From Euryodendron excelsum (Eukaryota; Streptophyta; Magnoliopsida; Ericales; Pentaphylacaceae), in NCBI GenBank assembly GCA_033060915.1, contig CM065392.1, positions 13,469,001-13,533,000 on the forward strand: a DNA stretch of 64,000 nt. The letters are read 5' to 3'. The position numbers and the translations under genes are program-made. This document shows, piece after piece, positions 24,301 to 36,290 of this stretch. Positions within the stretch are counted from its first letter, which is position 1, and the number at the start of each line of letters is the position of its first letter. Under the pieces are notes generated by a model that saw only the letters and a list, made by a program, of their open reading frames with translations, was not told the DNA's origin and ran no database searches.

Positions 24301-27300
24301 ATGTGACCGAGGGCTTGCTCTCAACATGTGATATGAGAGCACAAAGGTCCAGCTCCATCCGAACCAACACCCAAGGAGAAGAAGGCAGGAAATTTACCAC
24401 CACAACATTCAGCACATGGACGGGTGGGATGAAAAAAAAAGGTCTGTCCCACGTGTAGGCCAAAGCACCAAGACTACTAGATCCTGATGCGCAGGCCTGT
24501 GAGTGAATCACAACCCATCTTCAACCTCATGCCACACACCATGGATGAGCACCAAAGCTCACAGCAAAGGACAAAGAGAGAATCAAGGCCAAGATCCAAC
24601 CTCTCAATCCTAAAAATGCAGGGGAAAAAAAAAGCATGTGCCACGTTGATCATTGCTCCAGAAAACCCACCAAGAGTCCGGCCCCCAACGACACTCCATG
24701 AAGTTCAACGTCCCACCCGCAGCACCAGCTATAGTACCAGAACCTAACTGCAGGAGAAGGAAAAAATGGACAGAGACACAAAATCAAAACTAGACCCACC
24801 TACTTTCATCTCCTCATCCCCAATCCAAATTATGTACATAGATAGACCTATGAAAATGCTTCCATGGAGAATGAGCTGGTCCTTTGGTGTTCATTACTGT
24901 CACAGAAGTCAGTGAACAGATACGAGTAAAGCAAGAAAATGAAGGAATATGAGTTTTACTGGTGAAATTCAATTAAGAAGATAAAAATTGAATGGGAAAG
25001 CGTGCCAAAAATTTGAAAACTTGCATCTTCCCATCCAGAAAAGGAAGTGAAGGAGAGCGGACAGCCAGTTGGAGGATGCTAAGTTGATATTCATAGTATG
25101 TTTTGCTCTCAAAATGTCTTAAGCTATCACCCTTTCCTGTGCCCCATTCTGGAGTAGCAGTTGGCTCCCAGCAAGGGCTTGAACAATGATCTTTCTCACA
25201 TATGTTTGTTGGAGCGTTAAGTTTGCTTCACATGTTTTTTTTTTTTTTGTTCCACGTGTATCAAGTCCAAGAGCTATTTTATACTTGTGCTGTTCAATTA
25301 ACTCGAGCCAAAGATTTCTATGCAATGCTCCCTAACTAAGATTTCTGCCAAATCAAAAGATCTTAAATTGGACCTTCAAAAAGCCATATCAGTGGTGGTG
25401 TGACATTGGTTTGTATACAATATAAGTGTCTGACAAGCCTCCTATAAAAAAAGGGCGAAGGAATTCCTAATTTACTATAAATTTCCTAGGACAATTTCTT
25501 TACACGTTATGATCTTGCATGACATTAGTTTGCTTGTCTTACTCATATAGTCGTATTGGAGACGTTACTTTATGGAAACACATCCTTACATCCTAACGTG
25601 CAGGTCCAGCAAATAAAAATGGGAAATTCAACTACAATACATCAATGTTCTAGTATCCTAAAATTTGAGGATTAGATGAATCCAACACCATTAGATGAAT
25701 CCAACACCTAGACATGATGATGCTGCCAACATGTGTAACCCCTCCAAGTAAAATAGCATGCAATTCACCAAAGATAAAGTTCAACAGCACCATTGCTTTT
25801 CCAATCACTGGAAACAGCAAAAAAGGCCTATAGCTAAGTTAAGGGAAATGAAGATGTCTTGATGGATGACCAACCAGCGAAGAAGAGAGAAATTAAGTGA
25901 CAAATACAATCTTAAGAAGCTGGAGATAGTACCAATAGAGGGCAAATTATAGAAACTTCATTTAAGACGGTTTGTTTATGACTTCTGTTCAAACAAGACA
26001 AATTATTGCATCAGTAAGCACTTGATGTTGTCCATGTGGAAGCATCACGAGAGAGACAACAAAGGAAGGAGGGAAAATTCACAAGGAAGAGCATGGATGA
26101 AAGGTTGTGAAAAAGATATGAAGGTGTCCAATTTAACCAATATGGCCACAACACAGCTAAACTGAGAACTCAGTTATGTATAGCCAGCCCCAAATATACA
26201 GTGGTAAGATTTTGTTTAATTGAGCATATGAGTTGTATTGCATTTAAACCAAGCATCAAAGTTTTGTTTTGGTGTGTCGTTTCAGTCAGCTTGGAAACGG
26301 AAACATGTTCTGGAAACTTTTCAAAAACATGAGGAAAAACAGTTCAAAATTTTGGAAACATGCAAAATTGTGCGAAAATAAAACTATAATTTTTCTAAAT
26401 GTTTATTTAAGCTAATAATTAGACAATTGAACATTTGTGAAGTCTAGCCATCCACTCACATAAAGGGCACAAGAGTACAATTTGGAGGTAAATGTCAATA
26501 TGAACTGAAAGTCATTAAAATAAAGTAAAACAAATCAGTGTCATCAAACACAAGGGTTTATGTGATTCTATATGTGCATAAGTTTCCATCAAAGGTTTAA
26601 ATTTTATTAAATATTAAAATAGAAATAACAATAACTAAGAATAAATAAACGTAAAAGGTATTGCAACGTGCACAGAGGTCCTTTTTGTAACAAGATTAAA
26701 AGGGTTTTTTTCGATAAGGTTAAGGACAAGATTAACCAAGGTCGACAAATATTAGAAGATAATTAAAAAATGGATTAAGTGGTTGGGTGGGGATTGGAGT
26801 TGCCATTGTAAGAGAAAAAGTAAGAAAGGCCAAAAAAAAAAATGAAAAAGGCACTTGTAATAAGAATGAAAAAGATAAGTGGCTTAAACATCTTTTAATT
26901 TTTCCTTTATCTCCTCTTCTCCATTCTACTTTATCATATTTTCAATCAATTTTGAGACACTTTTTTTCTTCCTTTTTTAACAAAAAGAGGAAAATAGAAA
27001 CAACTTTTATTAGGGACCGGATTCCTAATAGGTGTTGAAACAACTTAGTGTTTCGGTGTGCTTTGTAATGTTTCAGTGAGTTTCAATATGTTTATATGGA
27101 AACAATGGAACCTCTGTTTTCCACTAATGTTCTATGTTGCTTTAGTAGGAAGCAGACAAGTTCAACTGTTCCAGTGGAAACGAAATAAAAATTTTCTCCA
27201 TGATCTAAACTAGTAAAATAGAAAGACAATAACTCAATCCACCACACAAAAAAAATTTATATTTGGAAAGTCACTAAACAGACTTAGAAACAATCAAGTC

Positions 27301-29965
27301 ATCCTAAACTAATGCAAGATTCGTCTGGGAAAAAACAGAGTTACAATGGTGAAGCATAACTGACCAAAACCCTCTGCTCTTCCATTCGTGTGCTAATTCC
27401 TTGTCTTTTGAGTTTTCTACAGACTACATAGTAGAGTACAAGGACTAAGCCTAGACACGTAACAAGCTCAGTTCACTATGTTCGATTTCGAATTAAATTT
27501 AAACCTAATTGATGCAGGAATAAGCACAAATATCTAAAGGAATGTGTAAATCATAGGCCTTTAACCCTGACCACCTTCTTTTTTTACCTAATATGCAGCA
27601 AGTTTCCACCAGGGCCTTCTTATAGTGGACATTGTGAATTTATTTCATCGCCACGTATGATAGTTGCATCACAAGCATCTCTCGCTCTTCTGATGTAATC
27701 ACATGGAAAGTTGATTTCATAACCAGCCCTATCTTTTCAAAAAGAAGACAATGCATAAAAACCAATTATGTGGTGCAAAATGCTATAAACCTTTTTGACT
27801 TCATGAACTTGCTGCTCCACTAAGGTGAAGATACTTGCTTTCAACAACTTGTTGCTTTTTTACAATTTAAATTACAGATCAGTCATAAATTGCAGCTGAA
27901 GTTTCTAGTTTTGTTTATACTTGGTCCATACCACATAGTACTCTGTAGATGCCTCTGAGATCTAGTCTTGTCAGTCCAATAAACTTTTTTTAGGAATATA
28001 GGAACATTCACCTCTATCTATCCTTACAAAATATGTTACTGTTAGCATACATTAAGCTGCCACGGTGTTAAGACTGCTCAAACAAGCAATGGTTTTATAT
28101 CTGTTTTGTATCATTTGGGAAATAACAGAGAATAAACAGACATAGAGTCAAATAAATCCACAAGTCATTCATGCAGGAACATCAAATCTCAATAACATTT
28201 TAGTCTACTCCAATACCGGTCTCAAGGATTAGCACATTACCCATTTCATTAGTATAATCAGGCAATGGTCTCCATGCATTCACCGAAGTCAAACATAATC
28301 TTTCCATCCTCCTCAAACCATCTCATATCATCACTGATTTGGATTCTCCTTCTCAGGTTAAGTCATTTAAAATGGCTCACAGATCTGGTTTTCAACTTCA
28401 GGTGCAGCAAATGCTTTTAATTGCTCCTAACAAATCTCATCTTCCCAAATAACTTGCACTAGTGCTTTACAAACAATCAACCAATTACAAGTTAAAGAGG
28501 ACAACACGCTATGATTTATGAATGATCAGGTCATGTATGATGGTTGACGAGGGCAACAAACATTTGTGACTTCAGCTCTATTGCACAAGTACTACCAAAG
28601 CAAGAACATGGGCCTAGCCTAGTTCAAACAATGTAGTAATGTAGATGAACAATATAACATGAAGTGTCATTGTCCACCACTGTATCTCATCAGAAACAAA
28701 GCCCTTACTGATTCTTGTTGCAAAACATTGAATAGGAGTTCCCTTGATACATCATGCTAACAAGAGACTACTATAGCAAATAAATGAATTTAAAAACAGA
28801 GTCTAACAAGAAAAATTCAAACATCTAAGTCCTTTTGATGCCATACTCCCCGGGATCAGTCCAACCCATCACTTTAAATCTTGCATTTAACCATGAGCAA
28901 TCTCCATTCTACCCTCTAAAACTATATTAAAACTCTAGAAGCACAGAAAGTAGATGCTTGTGTGAACTTTTTGTTTTTCCTTTTTTTCTGTTTTGGCTAA
29001 CAAGTGCTGGGCCTCTTAGAACACCTGACTAGTCCCCGGCACTTGTAGCCCCTCACACACAACAGGTAATTACAAAAAAATCCATGGGATTGGCCCCAAG
29101 GGGATGACTTCAGCTCTAGATATTTGCTTCTTGATGCAGGTTACTGGTCACCTAATGTAACCTTTACCAAGCTTGGGTCTTGGATTTGTTATGGGAAAGA
29201 AAAATGAAAGGCAAATAAATTACTTATTATCTTTTATGGGTAATCAATTATTTTGACAAATATCTATTTACTTTTTATTTATTTATCATTTTTCTAATCC
29301 ATCCAGATAGAAGAATACAAAACTACGTTCTTTCACTTAATTTTCATTACTTATCTTTTTCTTTCCCTCTGCAAACCCAAAATCCAAACATAGCATTAAG
29401 GTTGAAGCTTGTGCAAAACTGCAACCTACCAAAGTAACCAAACTACCTAATTGGTCTCCACCTCAAATTGTGGTCATATACAATTGACAACTATGGGGGT
29501 GAAAACATATCGAACAATAATTGTAAAAAAAATCACAAAATTCAATCTAGCTGAAATAGTAGGCATTGTATTAATTAAAAGTATGTGCACAAAATGAATT
29601 GTGAAGCACTCGAAGAATGCTACGCCATGTACGTATTTATATATATTACCTGCTCGAAGAGCTGGAGTGTCTTTGGGAGACGCCTTGAAGAGGACGAAAG
29701 AAGGGTCGGAAGGCGATGGCTGGAGGTACGAACCGACCTCGACCTCGCGAGCTTCCGAAGGAGGAGGAGGAACCAGTACTTGTTCTTGCAATACAGTGAG
29801 CGGCATCAGAGCCATTCCTTTGAGGAATTCTCTTCTTATGAAACTGGGTTGCTTGAGATTTTGATGGGTCTTGAAGGTGGAAGCTGGATGAGACATTGGA
29901 GTTGAAGATGATTTTGAGGTTGAGAAAATGGAGGACAGTGGTGTTACAGAGGCAGCATTAGCCAT
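21303..29965 (-). CDS. PPD6: PsbP-domain protein of the thylakoid lumen, PPD6-like
   Basis: Exons 29650-29965, 22310-22626 and 21303-21473 join in phase to give 267 residues, close to the roughly 262 I recall for Arabidopsis PPD6 (At3g56650). The N-terminus (MANAASVTPLSSIFS) is a serine-rich chloroplast transit peptide. It is followed by a twin-arginine lumen signal IRREFLKGMALMPL (R44-R45), close to the Tat consensus, and a SEA/REV stretch suitable for lumenal cleavage. The PsbP/Mog1 domain runs from about residue 75 to the end and includes ILSGNYCQPKCAEPW, SPLIRLTNKPNATIE, YYKYVLETPYALTGSHN and KQWQSSQKTLQAILDSF. The cysteine pair C133/C137 could form a disulfide. PsbP-like proteins act on the lumenal side of photosynthetic complexes; the precise role of PPD6 is not settled. 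The ORF stays open upstream to 30196, but the start at 29965 gives a sensible transit peptide. Confidence 0.93.
21474..22309 (-). other. Second intron of the PPD6-like gene
   Basis: An 836 bp intron with an ACG/gtacatg donor and a ttgcag acceptor. The flanking codons read GDQT-YYKY, with no codon split. Nothing else is recognisable in it. Confidence 0.8.
24040..24780 (-). mobile_element. Retroposon (LINE-like) 3' end, antisense, 5'-truncated
   Basis: Read on the minus strand, a GC-richer stretch runs into GGTAATGAAATAACTTACC followed directly by an A-tail (the T-run at about 24041-24055). This is the usual layout of plant L1-type 3' ends. A 108-codon ORF inside shows no domain I recognise. 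The 5' boundary is approximate, and I could not find a target-site duplication. Confidence 0.42.
29174..29392. mobile_element. MITE with imperfect terminal inverted repeats
   Basis: The left end GGGTCTTGGATTTG....GGGAAAG and the reverse complement of the right end (TATGTTTGGATTTTGGG....GAGGGAAAG) match over about 25 bp. The interior is AT-rich and non-coding. It lies in the PPD6-like first intron. The ends resemble the TTTGGAT-type termini of other MITEs in this window. Confidence 0.5.
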
Positions 29966-31203
29966 ATTCAAGACAGAAGATGGAGGAGGGGAAGGCGTTG
30001 GGGGTTGTGTGAGAGAGGTTTTTGGAGGTCGATCTTTTGGTTGAGCTCTCCCGCTTTTATCCGGTATGGGATGAGGTTGGAGCTCCAATCCGGTGTCTTC
30101 CCTCCGGTGGGGGCAAATGACCAGTGACAAGTTGCCATCCCTACTTAATTTTTTGACAAAACTAGTGCTATCTTTATATTTATTTATCACGCCCAAATTG
30201 TTCTAAACTTAATTATCAAATTCAAGTTGTTCGAAAAAACATAATTTCAAACTTAAAGTTGTGTCTTCTAAACACAAATTTTAAAGGTTATAACAAGTTT
30301 GCCTCAAATTCTTATTGAAGTTGTGTTCTCAAAACACAACTTCTTGTATAACATAAGTTTAGTAATTAAGTTTAAAATAACCTGTAATTAAAAAATAAGT
30401 TTTAAAATAACTATGATTTAAGCATAAACTCCAGTATTAATCTCAATACTTCTTAGGGTAATTACAAAAAACATCTTTGAATATAACTCTATATTATTAA
30501 ATCTCATAAATTTTAAAACGTAACACATTGACCCCTTAAACTATCAATTCGAATCAATCAACACTTTTTATTAGCAATTGTTTAGAAAATAGAATGAAAA
30601 ATTATAATGTAACTTGCACATGTTTACAAAAATATAATTTTGTACCTAAATTGACATTTTCTTAAAATTATAGTTGTCTAATGATTGAAATATTCTTTGG
30701 ATTGGCATATAAATACAGAGGTAATGCAAGAGGTATTCATTTATTAGAAAACAAAAACATAAGGTTAATTTAGGTATAAAATTAACTTTTGTGTATATGT
30801 GCAAGACACGTGACATTTTTTCATTACTTTTTCTAAATAATTGCGAACAAAATGTGTTAATTGATACAAATAAATAGTTAAGAGGGTCAATGTGTCACCT
30901 TTTAAAGTTAATATATAGGGACTTTGTGTTATTTTATAATCATCTCTACACTTAAATAGGTAATACATAATATAATTTTCTCACTAGAATGCAGTGCCAA
31001 ATTACCTGAAAAGTAAAACTATTTATGACATTAGCGTATTAATAAACATATTCGGGAAAAATCGATGAGAAATAGTATTTGACAACCATAGTTTAAATAA
31101 CATTTTTTGTGTTAACAGTAACATCTTTAGTTTATTCTTCACAGCGTATTTGACAACCATAGTTTAAATAACTACAACGGATATTGGAGTTTCAAAAAAG
31201 GTC
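29966..31203. other. Upstream region of the PPD6-like gene
   Basis: The part at 29966-30120 is GC-rich and probably holds the PPD6-like 5' leader and promoter. Beyond it the DNA is AT-rich. A perfect 11 bp inverted repeat with a 5-base loop (GAAGTTGTGTT / AACACAACTTC) lies at 30317-30343, followed by the foldback element listed next. Confidence 0.5.
30460..30966. mobile_element. Foldback element with ~190 bp inverted arms
   Basis: The left arm (about 30460-30655) and right arm (about 30770-30966) are imperfect reverse complements. Matching landmarks include ACACATTGACCC against GGGTCAATGTGT, CTTGCACAT against ATGTGCAAG, and TTTTGTACCTAAATT against AATTTAGGTATAAAA. The spacer is about 110 bp and nothing is coding. 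Such long arms are typical of a MITE or foldback transposon. I could not fix a target duplication. Confidence 0.65.
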
Positions 31204-31208
31204 ACTGG

Positions 31209-31831
31209 TGTTGGTATATTGAAATAAAAGTTTCAAAACTTTTCATATTACAATTAGTATTATAATTTTAATAACTGTCCTATTCATGACCTATTATTCC
31301 AAACATTATGATGGGGATTAAAAGTTATTTATTAGTATCTTTTATTATAATTATGTGGCTATGTTAATGGCTTGACCGTTGGTCTTATTGGTCCTATGTA
31401 TATATAGATATACTAAGTAACTATTTTATAAGATGAGAGAGAAAGATAGAGAGACTATTGTTCGTAGAAAATGTTCATCATTACATACATCCTTTTTCTT
31501 TTCTACTTTCATGCATATTTTCTACTTGTATTTTGTGATAACTATGGCTGAAATGGTTCATTTTCTCTCAGTTAGCGTGACATCTGAGGAGAGCGGCTTG
31601 TGAGCACGTTGGTTGAATTTTAGAGCCGTTGATGTCTGCTAAAACCTTCACGTAAGGAGGTACAACGACTTTAAGATAGTGACTCCGTCGTGCCTTACTA
31701 TCTCACGAGCCAAACTGTTTTAATCTATATTTTCGTATTATATAATGTATTTGATTTATTGTCATTTAAATATATTAGTGAATTATGATTTCTTTTCGTT
31801 TAATCTTTATTATGTGATTTTTAGACTAACA
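31209..31831. repeat. 5' long terminal repeat
   Basis: Starts TGTTGG and ends CTAACA, preceded by ACTGG. It shares extended blocks with the 3' LTR such as GATGAGAGAGAAAGATAGAG, AAAATGTTCATCATTACAT and TACAACGACTTTAAGATAG. A TATA-like TATATATAGATA at about 31398 would sit at the U3/R boundary. Confidence 0.88.
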
Positions 31832-34821
31832 ATTTAAAGTCGTTGTAATTCTCTAACTTGCCAATATCGTTGTAATTCTCTAACATGCCAATATTTCTCT
31901 ATATGTCCTGATATACTTAGGAGTTTGTATGTTCATGTGAAATATTTGTTATGCCAATTTTAGTTGATGAATTTTTGACATGTATAATCTGTTAGCATGA
32001 AGTTGTCTAATCTATTTTTTAAATTGTTCACTCGTTTATAAATTTGGAAAGTTTTATTTTATGTGAAAAATTAAAATAACAGATTTTCTAGAAAAATTTA
32101 TTCCGTAAAAAATTTAAAAGTAGTTTCTTAGTTATGAAGGTTGTCTTATAGTGCTATGCCGTGCAAAAGAACTTGTAATTGTTTTCACAATTCTTTGTAA
32201 TGATTTTGTTTCTTTTCAAGCACGGATATTGAGTGGAGACTTCAAATTTTATGTTTGACGTGGTCGGTTGTTTCATGGTACGTACAAATCAGTAATCTCA
32301 TTGGGCATCTTGAAGAGCCAGCGAAAGCCACGTTCATGATATGGAGAATGTCTCATTCTTTGTTTGATAAGGGTACTCCATTAGTCAACTTTACCATTCT
32401 GTGCTTCGATATTTGTTGTCTTATCCTACAGAGTTGGCATTGTGGGAAATGCTACTCAGTTCATATCTTTTAATGTTAAGAGTGTTATGTTTACACTGAT
32501 CAGAATGAGCTGCTTCATATTGCTTCAGGTTTTAGTATATATATATATATATATATATGGGAAAAGCAGTTTCAAGTTTAATTGCATGTGGTAGTCCCTA
32601 CAAATTTATGTACTTGATTGCTGAGAAATTTACAAAATGTAACATTTTTTTATTTAATTGTGTGACCAGTTAATTGTTATTTTAAATTCAGAAATTAATG
32701 TTTTAATGCCTTTTATTAATTTCATTGATTAAGTGGTAACAGCTATTACTTCCTGTATCTGACACTCATGCCTTGAACTGTTTAGTGTGTTTAGTTTCGC
32801 AATTAAAGGAAAACAGTTTAAGGTTATATTTTGAATATAAAAAGTTGTTTGGTATTGAATTGTAAAAACTGACGGTTTTTAACATGCTCGTGTCTAAATG
32901 AAATCTTGTACAATCTCATAAGTGAAGAGAACGTTTAGCTGATATTATATGATTTTAGTCATTGCATATGCTAATTTTATTTCATCTGTTACAAAATAAG
33001 TATTGGTGATTCAATTTGTGGCCAGTTAGAATTTAGAATATTATAAGAATTAACAATCAGAACCTATTTTCTGGAAATTGGTCGGAGGGACGAATATACA
33101 TTCATTCAACCATGCTAGGTACTGTTGGGCTCATTTATTAATATTGTATGATGGCACGCTGGCTTGAGAATTCATAGAATTTGTTGGTAATGTGTATTCC
33201 ATATGCCGAGCATATATGTTACTGCTAAATGGAGCTAACTAATAATAAGTTTTCTTTATGGTTGAATATTTTGTTGTCAGTTTCATGTGATATAAGCTAA
33301 AACCTTTTTTTTTTTTTTTTTTTTACCTTTGCATCGGACCGTTCTATTTTTCTTTTCGTTCTAAGCACATATAGGACCACCGATTGATTTGCCTTGACTT
33401 TGATTAAAATGTAAACATTGTTTGATATTTACTGCCTTGGTGTAATTCTCCTAAATGATATAAGACAGATTCTGAAGTGATGATAGCTGGCAGTTTCTTG
33501 CCTTGACACAGAAACTTCCATGTGGTTCACTTGATAGTATCTATTCTGGTGCTAAATAATTTTATATGCAAAATCTTTGCAGCATTAGGAAGCAGACTTG
33601 CGTTATGGTTTCATAAAACACTTGTTAAACTTATGGTTTTCTTGCTTGAATTTTGTTAGAATGATAACACGGAAGGAATTAAAAGTGGGAGTTGAGTTTT
33701 CAACTATGCAAGATATTGAGTTCCCTCATCAAATGTTTTATTGTGGAACTATGCCATATGAAATTAATATAATTTTGTATTACTGGAGTTTCTTTAGAAA
33801 TATCACAGGTGCATGTGACAGTACAATGGAGCTTTTGGCTAATGAAACTTGAAAATGAGAGAAAAAATTATCTATTCCTTTTATATTATGGGTAATTAGA
33901 AATCACGTTGATCATTATATTTCATTATACAATATGAGATTTTATTAATCTTGTGTTGGAGAATTTTGCTTGAAAATTTTGCAAGTTTGCGTAGCATTAC
34001 TACTATGGAGCATTTGGGTGATATGACTTGAGAAAGAAATATAAATTGAAACATATGGCTTAAGAAGCCTAAATGAGATACAAAGTTTTACCTCTAGATT
34101 AGCACATGAGGCTAAATTCCTATTTGATCGAGGGAGATGAGTGTAAGCTCACAGGGAGTCACCAAGGAAGGTAACCCAACATCTGTAATTAGAGATCCCA
34201 TGAAAGATGTTCAATAAGTAGAAACAATCTATACAGCGTGACTTATGTCCAGCACTCAATAAATTAGGAGACACAACATAGATGTTCTCTTGCTCATCCT
34301 TAAGGCACGTGTGCTGTGAAATGTGAATATTAAGGAAGGTATTAACCCTAAATGAGTTCAAGGCGGGCATACTCTCGCAGGGTATTTGTCATATGTGCCC
34401 TTGGAGGATTCACCTAAATAAATGCCGTCGTGAGGCCGCGATTGCAAGAATTGGGCTGTTCTTTAGTAACTTTCATAAGAATCAAGATTCAGTGCATGAC
34501 CATTAATCGAACTACCTCGCGAACATGTCTAATAGTCAGCACTGTGTGTGTGACATGTTAAACTTTGGTTCAAAGGATCTAGTTCAAGACCTAATTTACT
34601 ATAATTCCTTCAGAGGGAGACTGTTATCACTAAGTGAGGTTCAAGTCCAGAAAACACCTACACCTATTACACATTATTATAGTTGCCACATTTTTATATA
34701 TTAATTTATTTTGATTTGCTAAATTTTCATATATTAGTTTATTATGGTTTGTGTTATATTTATATTATGGAGGGATTTCAAAATTTTATAGTGTTTCAAA
34801 GTTTTAAAATTTGTGGGGGAT
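31832..34821. other. Internal region of the LTR element, origin unknown
   Basis: A 26 bp unit (CGTTGTAATTCTCTAAC(T/A)TG...) is tandemly duplicated just inside the 5' LTR (about 31843-31893). The middle, about 32200-33850, has T-rich stretches and short ORFs that read like intron and exon DNA, without known domains. A (TA)n run lies at about 32538-32559 and a T-run at 33306-33324. The part at 34020-34800 reads differently and is less AT-rich. Capture of host sequence is possible but not shown. Confidence 0.55.
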
Positions 34822-35445
34822 TATTGGTATATTGAAATAAAAGTTTCAAAATTTTTCATATTACAATCAGTATTATAATTTTAATAACTATCCTATTCAT
34901 GACCTATTTATTCCAAACATTAAGTTGGAGGTTAAAAATTATTTATTAGTATCTTTTATTATTAGTGTGTGGTCATGTTAATGGTTTGACCGTTGATTTT
35001 ATTGGTCTTGTGTATATATAGATATACCAAGCAACTATTTTATGAGATGAGAGAGAAAGATAGAGAAGACTATTACTTGTAGAAAATGTTCATCATTACA
35101 TGCGTTCTTTTTCTCTTCTACTTTCATACATACTTTTTACTTGTATTTTGTGGCAACCATGGCCGGAACGGTTCATCTTTTTTCGATTGACGTGACACCT
35201 GAGGAGAGCAACTTGTGAGCACTTAGGTTGAATCTTGGAGCTGTTGATGTCCGCTAAAACTTTCACGTATAGAGATACAACGACTTTAAGATAGCGACTC
35301 TATCATGCTTCACTATCCATAGGTCAGATTGTTTTAATCTATATTTTCATTTTATATAATGTACTTATTTTAGTGTCATTAAAATATATTAGTAAATGAT
35401 GACTTCTTTTCGTTTAATCTTTATTATATGATCTTTAGACTAACA
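34822..35445. repeat. 3' long terminal repeat
   Basis: Aligns end to end with 31209-31831 with scattered substitutions and small indels. It starts TATTGG (a G-to-A change of the TG end) right after a GTGGGGGAT purine tract, ends ACTAACA, and is followed by ACTGG. Confidence 0.88.
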
Positions 35446-35746
35446 ACTGGTACTCTAACCACACTCTCACATTAGTGGAGTGCAACTATTTTTTTTTTTC
35501 AAGTGTATTTTTTGTTTATTTAAAATTAAAGTAGTTTAAAAAGCTGTTTACTAGCTGCGCTTGCCTGTCAAATTATGTTTTTGCTTAATTTTTTTTCAAT
35601 GAAGTGCAGTGATCTGAATTATTATTATTATTATTTTCCTCTACGTGGGGGTGATGATCTGCTTTGGAATGGCTGGATATTTCCATCTCAATTGTTTTCC
35701 AGAAAATGGAGATCCAAAGTACAAATCCACGTGAGGAACCCACTTA

Positions 35747-36290
35747 GATGATAGTGCCAAGAACAACCTAGGGTCGTCTACTCCTAGTGGCCTTTTGAGA
35801 GATGCTAATGGCCTGGTCTTGGATGTTAGGCTACATAAATCATATTGGTTTCTCTAATAATCTGGTGGTGGAGCTGTGGGGGGATTCCGGCTGCTTAGAG
35901 ATTGTGTGGGCTAGATGCCGGAATCGCATTGTTCTAGAAAACTATCAACTTATCAAGGAATGTTTGTACCCAACTCTTATAACTTAAGTTTATTGCATTT
36001 TAAGTTGCGTTTGGCTCATTCACTTTAAAAAAAAAACATTTTTCATTGTTAAATTAGTTTTAAAAAATCATTTAAAAAAATATAATTTTTTAAAACTAAT
36101 TTAAATTTTAGCTTTTAACTTCTTTAAGATGCAATTCAAACACCCTTAAGACTGCAAAGAGTTATTGCATAAATTGTTGCAATGGGAGGTTCAACACATC
36201 TTTAGAGAGGGCAATTGACGTGTTGATTGGGCGGCCAGAGCTAAGGGCCCCTCCTCATACTTCTATTAGCTCATCAATGACTCTCACAAA
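35747..36290 (+). pseudogene. Decayed reverse-transcriptase-associated RNase H (LINE fragment)
   Basis: A frameshifted reading gives DDSAKNNLGSSTPSGLLRDA, matching the DGSAKGNPGxSGxGG(V/L)LRD start of plant LINE-type RNase H (RVT_3) domains. Another frame continues GFSNNLVVELWG, the second conserved acidic region. After a MITE at 36003-36145 the domain resumes as DCKELLHKLLQWEVQHIFRE followed by GN, stop, RVDWAA, corresponding to the VxHVxREANxxADWLA end. Stops and frameshifts make it non-functional. Order and orientation are intact on the plus strand. Confidence 0.75.
36003..36145. mobile_element. 143 bp MITE, PIF/Harbinger-like, inside the RNase H fragment
   Basis: It is flanked by TTA on both sides (36000-36002 and 36146-36148). 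The ends AGTTGCGTTTGGC... and ...TTCAAACACCC are imperfect inverted repeats of the GGGTGTTTG type. The interior is AT-rich and non-coding. The element separates the two halves of the RNase H homology. Confidence 0.6.

Larger units (their letters stand above)
22627..29649 (-). other. 7 kb first intron of the PPD6-like gene, transposon-loaded
   Basis: It lies between CGAGCAG/gtaata and ttgcag/GAAATG. It contains an antisense retroposon 3' end at about 24040-24780, a MITE at about 29174-29392 and AT-rich filler. A short direct repeat TTAGATGAATCCAACACC sits near 25672-25710. I found no nested gene. Confidence 0.75.
31209..35445. mobile_element. Complete non-autonomous LTR retrotransposon (4.24 kb)
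   Basis: Two direct repeats of 623 and 624 bp (31209-31831 and 34822-35445) bound a 2,990 bp interior. The 5' LTR starts TGTTGGTATATTG and both LTRs end TTTAGACTAACA, giving TG...CA ends (the 3' copy has TATTGG). The element is flanked by identical 5 bp target duplications ACTGG at 31204-31208 and 35446-35450. A polypurine tract TTGTGGGGGAT abuts the 3' LTR. The LTRs carry a TATATATAGATATAC box near their middle. The interior has no gag, protease, integrase, reverse transcriptase or RNase H reading frame; the longest ORF is under 90 codons. It therefore needs enzymes from elsewhere. A recognisable tRNA primer site is missing after the 5' LTR. The PPT and LTR style suggest Copia ancestry, inferred only. 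The LTRs differ visibly, so the insertion is not recent. Confidence 0.88.

Noticed and set aside
26263..27080. Possible element bounded by TTTCGGTGTG-like repeats in the PPD6 intron
   Set aside because: The matches are short, in direct orientation and not flanked by a duplication; too weak to call.
29966..30196. 77-residue N-terminal extension of the PPD6-like protein
   Set aside because: The in-frame ATG upstream gives a non-plastid-like, proline-rich start. The ATG at 29965 gives a normal transit peptide. It probably reflects an open leader.
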